The notes under the pieces are model-generated. The model saw only the letters and a program-made list of their open reading frames with translations, had not been told where the DNA came from and ran no database searches. Below, piece after piece: positions 1 through 5,120 of a stretch of DNA of 8,634 nt; positions within the stretch are counted from its first letter, which is position 1; every line of letters starts with the position of its first letter. A program made the position numbers and the translations under genes. Source of the DNA: Bacteroidota bacterium (GTDB taxonomy: Bacteria; Bacteroidota; Rhodothermia; Rhodothermales; UBA10348); contig JAQCDI010000093.1 of assembly GCA_027620595.1 (NCBI GenBank), forward strand, positions 1 to 8,634. The letters run 5' to 3'.

Positions 1-66
1 GAGGACCGGGAGGGAGCGCTTTTCCTGATGGCCTCCGACGGAGAAAACGGGTCGGTGATCCGCTGA
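1..66 (+). CDS. C-terminal tail of an unidentified protein (partial)
   Basis: Frame 1 is open from the window edge for 21 codons and ends in TGA at 64-66. The visible tail includes REGALFLMASDGENGSVIR, and third codon positions are mostly G or C, as in the neighbouring genes. The gene would converge on sigZ, with its stop directly abutting the sigZ stop (TGATCA, 64-69). Too little is visible to name a family, and chance openness over 66 bases cannot be excluded. Confidence 0.45.
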   Translation, partial: EDREGALFLMASDGENGSVIR

Positions 67-630
67 TCAGCCCTTGTGTTGGCACACGCCGCGACACCCG
101 CACTCTTTGCGGGGCTCCCGGTCCATGATCCGACCCGACGCGTCATGGATCAGGTTGCAGCAGTCCGTGAAGGCGTCCGCCAATTGGACACGCGCGCGCT
201 GAATGCGGGATTTTGCTCCGGACAGGGAGATCCCCAGGCGCCGGGCCACCTCGGCCTGCGGCAGCCGGTGCAGGTCGGCCATCACCAGTGCATCCCGAAA
301 CTCGGGTTGGAGATCCTGGATGAAAGGTTCGATGCATTCGGCCATGGCTTGGATGGCATCCGCTTCCGGGTCCTCTTCCGCAAGATCGACGGCCAATGAT
401 TCGGTCTCCAGGCGACGGGACCGGTAGTGGTCTGCGATGGCGTTGCGGGCAATCCTGTACAGCCAGGCCTGCAGGGATGCCTCCGACTCCAGTTGATCCG
501 TATGGCGGGCCGCCTTGAGCAGGATGTCCTGGACCAGGTCCTCGGCATCATCCAACGTGGCCACCCGCCTCCTGACGAATGTCAGGAGGCGGGTGCGATG
601 TTCATTCCAGATGATGTCGGTTGACGTCAT
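67..630 (-). CDS. sigZ: SigZ-type ECF RNA polymerase sigma factor
   Basis: This 187-residue ECF sigma-70 protein would direct RNA polymerase to a dedicated promoter set. Region 2 spans about residues 8-75 (DDAEDLVQDILLKAARH, then SLQAWLYRIARNAIADHYR). Region 4 spans about 105-152, with the helix-turn-helix PQAEVARRLGISLSGAKSRI. The tail after region 4 (DCCNL at 156-160, then SGRIMD) matches the SigZ pattern I recall from Bacillus subtilis SigZ (GCCHIE...GNIVD). It then adds a CGCRGVC motif at 177-183, giving five cysteines in the last 31 residues. I chose the ATG at 628-630 because the longer in-frame start at 700-702 would only add 24 Ala-rich residues that overlap the upstream mini-ORF in another frame. 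No Shine-Dalgarno precedes the ATG (CCCTTTTCCC), so translation is probably coupled to the poly-Cys ORF ending 10 nt upstream. No anti-sigma gene is visible next to it. Confidence 0.9.
   Translation of the reverse strand: MTSTDIIWNEHRTRLLTFVRRRVATLDDAEDLVQDILLKAARHTDQLESEASLQAWLYRIARNAIADHYRSRRLETESLAVDLAEEDPEADAIQAMAECIEPFIQDLQPEFRDALVMADLHRLPQAEVARRLGISLSGAKSRIQRARVQLADAFTDCCNLIHDASGRIMDREPRKECGCRGVCQHKG
562..595 (-). repeat. Perfect 15-bp inverted repeat inside the 5' part of sigZ
   Basis: On the + strand the arms are CACCCGCCTCCTGAC (562-576) and GTCAGGAGGCGGGTG (581-595), separated by GAAT. In sigZ mRNA the stem begins 35 nt after the A of the start codon and covers codons 12-23 (R12 to A23). 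No U-tract follows, so it is not a classical intrinsic terminator. It could slow ribosomes or hide internal signals; it could also be an accident of Arg/Leu codons. Confidence 0.6.
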
Positions 631-640
631 GGGAAAAGGG

Positions 641-730
641 TCAGCAGCAGGTTCCGCCGCCACAATCGCAGCCACCACCGCAGCAGCAACAGGATTCAAC
701 ATTGAGCGGGCCGAACAGAAGGTCAGTCAT
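641..730 (-). CDS. 29-residue poly-cysteine peptide or leader ORF upstream of sigZ
   Basis: The ATG at 728-730 opens a 29-codon frame ending in TGA at 641-643. The product starts MTDLLFGPLNVES and continues CCCCGGGCDCGGGTCC: 8 Cys and 7 Gly, with Cys at 14-17, 21, 23, 28 and 29. A Shine-Dalgarno match AAGGTGA lies 5 nt before the ATG, the best one in this window, and sigZ begins 10 nt after the stop. It shares the sigZ transcript and probably drives sigZ translation by coupling. Three roles are possible: a cysteine-sensing leader peptide comparable to the polycysteine upstream ORFs described in mycobacteria; a metal- or thiol-binding peptide; or a modified-peptide precursor with a leader-like first half and Cys/Gly core. 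No family is recognised, no modification enzyme is visible nearby, and translation is inferred from the ribosome-binding site and context. Confidence 0.7.
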   Translation of the reverse strand: MTDLLFGPLNVESCCCCGGGCDCGGGTCC

Positions 731-735
731 GATGA

Positions 736-742
736 TCACCTT
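736..742 (-). promoter_or_regulatory. Shine-Dalgarno site of the poly-Cys ORF
   Basis: On the minus strand AAGGTGA precedes the ATG at 728-730 with a 5-nt spacer. It is notable because none of the other start codons in the window (lpd, rpiB, envC-like, DUF4292, TPR, GCS2-CBS, sigZ) has a comparable purine-rich site. It is the main argument that the mini-ORF is translated. Confidence 0.6.
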
Positions 743-752
743 GGGTTGGGTT

Positions 753-771
753 ACGGAACGTTGTGTTCCGT
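753..771 (-). promoter_or_regulatory. Palindrome upstream of the poly-Cys/sigZ unit
   Basis: The arms ACGGAAC (753-759) and GTTCCGT (765-771) are perfect 7-bp inverted repeats around a 5-nt spacer, ending 22 nt before the mini-ORF start codon. It could be an operator, or a small 5'-UTR hairpin just ahead of the Shine-Dalgarno. It contains GGAAC on the minus strand, which resembles the -35 motif of many ECF promoters, but no fitting -10 element at 16-17 nt was convincing. No other promoter was identified in 731-906. Confidence 0.35.
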
Positions 772-906
772 GTTCACCCATGCAGACGGGGGTTCGCCCG
801 AAAAGACGCAACCGTCAGTGATCCTCCGTCCGCGGAATCGAAATCGGCTGACCGGCATCCCGGAAGAGGGTGCATGGTCAATCTAGGGGATCCCGGCAGT
901 CGGCAC

Positions 907-946
907 AAAACGAAGCGGGCGGGCCTCCCACAGGAGGCCCGCCCGC
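907..946 (-). terminator. Intrinsic terminator downstream of lpd
   Basis: A perfect 14-bp inverted repeat (GCGGGCGGGCCTCC at 915-928, its complement at 933-946, CACA loop) is followed in the minus direction by TTCGTTTT (914-907). It lies 22 nt after the lpd stop codon. It isolates lpd from the sigZ unit, so that unit needs its own promoter between about 731 and 906. Confidence 0.9.
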
Positions 947-968
947 AAAAGACGGTCGAAGGAGCAGA

Positions 969-2387
969 TCAGATGTTGATCGGCACGCCGTAGGCGGCAC
1001 GCGTGGCTTCCATCACCGCTTCCGACAGCGTCGGGTGCGGGTGGATGGATTCCATGATCTCGTGCGCCGTGGTTTCGAGCGTACGGGCCGTGACTGCCTC
1101 GGCAATCATTTCGGTGGCGTCGTAGCCGATGATGTGGCAACCGAGGAATTCGCCGTACTTGGCGTCGTAGATGACCTTCACGAAGCCCTCGTTGTGGCCC
1201 ATGGCCGAGGCCTTGCCCGAAGCCGTGAACGGGAATTTGCCCACTTTGATGTCGTATCCGGCTTCCTTGGCCGCATCCTCGGTGTAGCCCACCGAAGCGA
1301 TCTGCGGCTGGCAGTAGGTGCAGCCCGGGATGTTGTTCCTGTTGAGCGGGTGCGTGCTGTGGCCTGCAATCTTCTCGACGCAGATCACGCCTTCGTGGCT
1401 GGCCTTGTGGGCAAGCCACGGCGGGCCTGCCACGTCGCCGATTGCGTAGACCCCGGGGACCGACGTGCGGCAATATTCGTCGATCACGATGGCACCTTTC
1501 TCGGTCTTCACGCCAACCTGTTCGAGGCCCAGGTTCTCGATGTTGCCGACAACGCCAACCGCAGACAGGACCTGGTCGCACTCGATGACCTCGTCGCCCT
1601 TTTTGGTCTCGACCGTCACCTTGAGCGTCTTGCCCTTGGTGTCCACCGACTTGACCATGGCGCTCGTCATGACATTGATCCCGGCCTTCTTGAACGCGCG
1701 GGCCAGCTCACGGCTCACGTCCTTGTCCTCGACCGGGACCATGCGGTCCTGCAACTCGATGACCGTGACTTCCGAACCCATGTGGTGATAGAAGTAGGCA
1801 AATTCCACGCCGATGGCACCGGCGCCGCAGATGACCAAGCGCCCCGGCTGGGTGGTCTGCAGCAGGGCCTCTTTCGAGGAGATGATCTTCTTGCCGTCAA
1901 AGGGCAGCGAAGGGATTTCGCGGGGGCGGGCGCCGGTGGCGATGATGATGTGCTTGCCCGTGACCGACATCTTCTCTCCTACCTTGTTGCCATCCATGTC
2001 CGTGGACGGCTCAATCTCCACCTTCCCGTTGCCGGCCAGCTTGCCGTACCCGTAGAGCACGTCGACCTTGTTCTTCTTCATCAGGTAGTCGACGCCTTTG
2101 TTCATCTTGTCCGCCACGCCCCGGCTGCGGCCGATGACTTTGTCGAACTCGGCCTGGATCGAACCTTCGGCCTTGATGCCGTAGGCGTCGAGGTGCTTGG
2201 TGTACTCCATGATCTCGGCGCTCTTGAGCAGGGCCTTGGTCGGAATGCAGCCGATGTTCAGGCAGACGCCGCCGAGCTTGTTCTTCTCGACAATGGCCGT
2301 CTTGAGGCCGAGCTGGGTGGCGCGGATGGCGGTTTCGTAGCCGCCCGGGCCCGAACCGATAACGATGACATCGTAGGATGCAGCCAT
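969..2387 (-). CDS. lpd: Dihydrolipoamide dehydrogenase (E3)
   Basis: This cytoplasmic FAD flavoenzyme reoxidises dihydrolipoyl groups of 2-oxoacid dehydrogenase complexes and the glycine cleavage system with NAD+. The protein has 472 residues, the family's usual size. It carries an N-terminal FAD dinucleotide fold GSGPGG (11-16) and the redox disulfide motif GGVCLNIGC with C42 and C47. Next come an NAD-binding GAGAIG (187-192), the second FAD contact AIGDVAG (314-320), and a C-terminal dimerisation domain ending in HPHPTLSE with the catalytic His451/Glu456 dyad. All catalytic residues are intact. Glu204-209 lies at the end of the NAD fold (EVTVIE), as expected for NAD rather than NADP preference. 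The start is the ATG at 2385-2387, placing the FAD fold right after the N-terminus; no Shine-Dalgarno is present. No dehydrogenase E1/E2 gene lies in the window. A gap of 112 bp separates it from rpiB, so it may have its own promoter. Confidence 0.97.
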   Translation of the reverse strand: MAASYDVIVIGSGPGGYETAIRATQLGLKTAIVEKNKLGGVCLNIGCIPTKALLKSAEIMEYTKHLDAYGIKAEGSIQAEFDKVIGRSRGVADKMNKGVDYLMKKNKVDVLYGYGKLAGNGKVEIEPSTDMDGNKVGEKMSVTGKHIIIATGARPREIPSLPFDGKKIISSKEALLQTTQPGRLVICGAGAIGVEFAYFYHHMGSEVTVIELQDRMVPVEDKDVSRELARAFKKAGINVMTSAMVKSVDTKGKTLKVTVETKKGDEVIECDQVLSAVGVVGNIENLGLEQVGVKTEKGAIVIDEYCRTSVPGVYAIGDVAGPPWLAHKASHEGVICVEKIAGHSTHPLNRNNIPGCTYCQPQIASVGYTEDAAKEAGYDIKVGKFPFTASGKASAMGHNEGFVKVIYDAKYGEFLGCHIIGYDATEMIAEAVTARTLETTAHEIMESIHPHPTLSEAVMEATRAAYGVPINI

Positions 2388-2442
2388 GGAGGAAGCAGTA
2401 GGGTTGGATGATCGATTGGGAGAACGGAAAAATACGGTACGG

Positions 2443-2467
2443 CCCTGTGGTGGCTATTGAGACAGGG
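2443..2467. promoter_or_regulatory. Interrupted palindrome between rpiB and lpd
   Basis: CCCTGT (2443-2448) and ACAGGG (2462-2467) form perfect 6-bp arms 13 nt apart, in the 112-bp gap upstream of lpd. The spacing would suit a dimeric regulator. On the minus strand TATTTTTC follows downstream (about 2428-2435), partly resembling the Bacteroidota TAnnTTTG element, but no TTG lies at the right distance. The assignment is weak. Confidence 0.2.
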
Positions 2468-2499
2468 TGAAAAACGAATCCGTCGCGGAAGGCCGCTGA

Positions 2500-3141
2500 T
2501 CAGTCACGGGCGAACCGTTTCTCGATGTCCGTCATCTTGTCCACCCGTTTGCCGTGGCGGCCGCCCTCGAACCCGGTCTCAAGGAAGACCTGCACGATGC
2601 GATGGACCACTTCGATGCCCAGGGTGCGCGAACCCAGTGTCAGGACGTTGGCGTCATTGTGCGCCCGCGCATTCCAGGCTGCGAATTCAGCGTAGCCGAC
2701 AGCCGCCCGGATGCCTGGTATCTTGTTGCAGGCCATGGCACTTCCCACGCCGACGCCGTCAATCATGATGCCATGCGAGGCCTTGCCCGAGGCCACCGCC
2801 GCCGCGACAGCGTACGCAAAGTCAGGATAGTCGCAAGCGGCCGGCGAGTCGGTTCCGACGTCCACCACACGCAGTCCTGCGCCTTCCAGCTTCTTCTTGA
2901 CCGCCTCCTTCATCTCGTAGCCGCCGTGGTCGCTGCCGATGACCACAACGGGTGGACCAGAAGGCCGGGGCGCTTCGGCGGGGGCCGGTTGGGATCCCGC
3001 CTGCAGCGTGATGCCCAGTGATTTGGCCGTGTCCCGGGCCAGGGACGTCACGATGGCGCCCAGCGGAACCGACAGCACCTGTCGTCCCTCCGCCTTGGCA
3101 TCGCGCACCTGGCGCTCGGTGATGAGAACTCGTTTGCCCAT
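2500..3141 (-). CDS. rpiB: RpiB/LacA/LacB-family sugar-phosphate isomerase, N-terminally extended
   Basis: RpiB interconverts ribose 5-phosphate and ribulose 5-phosphate in the pentose phosphate pathway; LacAB relatives act on galactose/tagatose 6-phosphate. The protein has 213 residues against about 150 for E. coli RpiB. The core starts near residue 64 (VVVIGSDHGGYEMK) and keeps Asp71/His72, DYPDFA (104-109), His161-Asn162 in AHNDANVL, and Arg195 and Arg199 in FEGGRHGKRV. The catalytic-base segment reads GIMIDGVGVG: Asp128 replaces E. coli Cys65 and Val130 replaces Thr67. Residues 1-48 form an extra module (VLITERQVRDA...GAIVTSLARDTAKSLGITL) joined by a Pro/Ala-rich linker (50-63). Family membership is secure. 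The substrate is uncertain because of the changed active site, so the gene symbol is nominal. The start at 3139-3141 lies 51 bp after the envC-like stop, so co-transcription is likely. Confidence 0.88.
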   Translation of the reverse strand: MGKRVLITERQVRDAKAEGRQVLSVPLGAIVTSLARDTAKSLGITLQAGSQPAPAEAPRPSGPPVVVIGSDHGGYEMKEAVKKKLEGAGLRVVDVGTDSPAACDYPDFAYAVAAAVASGKASHGIMIDGVGVGSAMACNKIPGIRAAVGYAEFAAWNARAHNDANVLTLGSRTLGIEVVHRIVQVFLETGFEGGRHGKRVDKMTDIEKRFARD

Positions 3142-3192
3142 GGGGTCAAGCTACGGGCCGGGGCCGCCCGGTGCAAAGAAGCAGCGAGGGGT

Positions 3193-4368
3193 TCATCGGC
3201 GTACCAACCAGTCCAACGGATCCACCGGAACGCCGTCCTTGAATACGGCGAAGAACACGGTTTCCCCGCGCGGTTCGGCATCCGTACCCGAACGTCCGAT
3301 CAGCTGTCCTACCTCGACCCGATCTCCTTCACTCACATAGAACAGGGACAGGTTGCCATAGACCGTGTGGAAGCCTCCGTGCTCGATCACGGCAAAGCGA
3401 CCCATGTCGGGAATGATGTCGATGGTGGAAACCCGTCCACCGAAGGCGGCCATGACCTCCACCGAGGCGCCACTGGCAATCAGGATGCCCGGATTCGGGG
3501 TTCGCGTACCGAATTCCGGATGCACGATCTCGCCGAAAGGTTCGGTCACCCGGCCTTGGGCGGGCCAGGGCATGAGTCCCCGGGCTTCGGAGAAGGATGC
3601 CGTCAGGGCTGCCAGTGCGGCATCCGAGTTGCCGGTCCGGGGCCGCTCGGCATTGGCGGTGATGAGTGCCCGGATCTGGCCCACGAGTTCCTGCTCCATG
3701 GTCCGCTTTTCACTGATGGCCTCCGTCCGGACCGCCTTTTCCTGCTGGATGGAACGGATCTCCCGGCGGACGGCGTCCAGGGTGGATGCCAGGTTGCCCT
3801 GTTCTTCGTCCACGGACCCGAGCATGACCTCGGTTTCCGCCAGCCTTCGCTGCATTTCGGTCCGTTTCTCCGTCAGCGTGGACGTCGTGGCCTGCAGTCC
3901 AGCCAGTTTGTCCCGACGCTGCTGGGAGAACCGGCGCAGGTAATTGACCCGGACGAGCATCTGGTTGATGGACGAAGCGGACAGGATCAGAGCCGCATCG
4001 TGCTGCCGGCCGTACTTGTAGGCATGCGTGGCCCGGTCCCGGTATTCGCGGCGCAAGGCTTCCAATTGTTGGTTCAGGCCCCCCATGGCCGTCTGCAGCG
4101 AGTCCCGCTCATAGATGAGCTGTTCGATGCGTACGTTGTAGGTGCGCACCAACTGCTCGCGCAGGGACAGCTGCCGGTTCAGATCTGCCAACCGGTTCTG
4201 CTGCCGTCGTTCCTGGTTTTCCGCCTGTTCCAACAGACGTTCCTCTTCCGCAATTTCCTGGCGCAGCTCCTGCAGTTTCTTTTCGGTGTCCGTCAATTGC
4301 TGCGCACCCACCCGGGATGCGGGCAGGCACAGCAACACGAGGACCAGAAGGAAAGCGGGTATTCTCAT
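3193..4368 (-). CDS. EnvC-like murein hydrolase activator (degenerate LytM/M23 domain)
   Basis: The protein has 391 residues. A Sec signal peptide (about 1-23, cut near VGA|QQ) exports it to the periplasm. A long Gln/Arg/Glu-rich coiled coil follows (about 25-235), then a C-terminal LytM/peptidase M23 domain (about 266-390: PWPAQGRVTEPFGE to DPLDWLVR). Catalytic M23 enzymes bind zinc through HxxxD and HxH. Here the first motif reads NPGIL (292-296) and the HLHFE segment reads TVFFA (370-374), so three of the four ligands are missing. Only the fold-associated His330 in the IEHGGFHTVY segment remains. This matches EnvC/NlpD-type proteins, which activate N-acetylmuramyl-L-alanine amidases at division sites instead of cutting peptidoglycan. 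The start at 4366-4368 overlaps the DUF4292 stop (ATGA), indicating translational coupling. The amidase partner is not in the window. Confidence 0.9.
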   Translation of the reverse strand: MRIPAFLLVLVLLCLPASRVGAQQLTDTEKKLQELRQEIAEEERLLEQAENQERRQQNRLADLNRQLSLREQLVRTYNVRIEQLIYERDSLQTAMGGLNQQLEALRREYRDRATHAYKYGRQHDAALILSASSINQMLVRVNYLRRFSQQRRDKLAGLQATTSTLTEKRTEMQRRLAETEVMLGSVDEEQGNLASTLDAVRREIRSIQQEKAVRTEAISEKRTMEQELVGQIRALITANAERPRTGNSDAALAALTASFSEARGLMPWPAQGRVTEPFGEIVHPEFGTRTPNPGILIASGASVEVMAAFGGRVSTIDIIPDMGRFAVIEHGGFHTVYGNLSLFYVSEGDRVEVGQLIGRSGTDAEPRGETVFFAVFKDGVPVDPLDWLVRR

Positions 4369-5120
4369 TGGCCGAGGTCTATCCACTGGGCATCCCGATC
4401 GACATCCAGGCCGAAGGACAGCCCGTCGTCGGGTGTGGTGTCGAACTGCTGGAAGGCCATGCTGATCCGCAAGGAATCGAGCGGGCGGATGAGGGCCATC
4501 CGACGCGGCAGCAACGTGCCCTCGACGGTCACGAAATCCGTGTACCAACGCTGTTCGATCAGGGATCCATCCGGGGCACGCTCCCGAACCGCCACGATGC
4601 GCCAAATGGACGGATCCACCGTGTAGCGCAATGTGCCGGCGGGATTCGACAGCAGGTAGAGGGTAGAGTCCACGTCCACCCGCCACACCACGTCCCGGCG
4701 CGGTATTTCGAGGTCGGTTCCGGCCACAGCGCCGGGCAGGACGTCTGCGACGCGCTCGGGCGAACCGGTCCAGACCACCTTGGCGATGCGATCATAGACC
4801 CAGGCCTGTTCGGGCGTGGAAAGGACGCGGGCACCTTCGATGCCGAGCGGAAACGTGACCCGCACCAGCAGGGACTCCGGGTGGAGATAGGCGATCCGTG
4901 CTGTGAAGCGACCGCTTTCCTGTGGCGAGGAAAGGGCCACCCGGGCTTCGGCGGTGATCCGCTGCAGCGATTCCGGGTAGGGGGGAAGCCGGTCAAGGAT
5001 TTCTCCTGCTGAATGGTCGGGGAAGCCGGCGGGAAGGCTCGAATCCGGGACCACCGCAGATCGGCTCGACGAGCAGCCGATGGCCAGCAACAGGACGAGG
5101 AAAAAGGGGAGGTATCTCAT
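4365..5120 (-). CDS. DUF4292 family lipoprotein (LolB-like)
   Basis: The protein has 251 residues and a lipoprotein signal peptide: MRYLPFFLVLLLAIGC, with Cys16 as the probable lipidation site followed by SSS. The rest is a beta-rich domain without membrane segments. Motifs such as GRFTARIAYLHPESLLVRVTF, ARVLSTPEQAWVYDR and YTDFVTVEGTLLPRRM suit the half-barrel DUF4292 family, which is related in fold to LolA/LolB and typical of Bacteroidota. A role in receiving or inserting lipoproteins at the outer membrane is plausible but inferred. The start at 5118-5120 was chosen for the signal peptide and for its ATGA overlap with the TPR gene's stop; a longer in-frame start at 5186 lies inside the TPR gene and adds no recognisable sequence. 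Its own stop overlaps the envC-like start, making it the middle gene of a tightly coupled trio. Confidence 0.85.
   Translation of the reverse strand: MRYLPFFLVLLLAIGCSSSRSAVVPDSSLPAGFPDHSAGEILDRLPPYPESLQRITAEARVALSSPQESGRFTARIAYLHPESLLVRVTFPLGIEGARVLSTPEQAWVYDRIAKVVWTGSPERVADVLPGAVAGTDLEIPRRDVVWRVDVDSTLYLLSNPAGTLRYTVDPSIWRIVAVRERAPDGSLIEQRWYTDFVTVEGTLLPRRMALIRPLDSLRISMAFQQFDTTPDDGLSFGLDVDRDAQWIDLGQ

Noticed and set aside
631..702. Upstream in-frame start for sigZ (ATG at 700-702)
   Set aside because: It would add an Ala-rich stretch with no sigma-factor similarity, read from the same DNA as the poly-Cys ORF, and it has no ribosome-binding site.
788..822. Short inverted repeats (CGGG/CCCG and GACG/CGTC) upstream of the sigZ unit
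   Set aside because: The arms are only 4 bp and are expected by chance.
870..2411. 513-codon open frame on the + strand
   Set aside because: It is antisense to lpd, which has all catalytic motifs. The product is His/Val/Asp-rich noise typical of the opposite strand of GC-rich genes.
2470..2496. Possible terminator after rpiB (GCGG/CCGC stem and five T's on the minus strand)
   Set aside because: The stem is only 4 bp and lies 10 nt from the T-run, too weak to call.
3154..3170. CGGGC / GCCCG inverted repeat between envC-like gene and rpiB
   Set aside because: It has 5-bp arms in very GC-rich DNA with no T-run; probably chance, and the 51-bp gap suggests read-through.
3367..4626. 419-codon open frame on the + strand
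   Set aside because: It is antisense to the EnvC-like gene and the end of the DUF4292 gene; no motif is visible.
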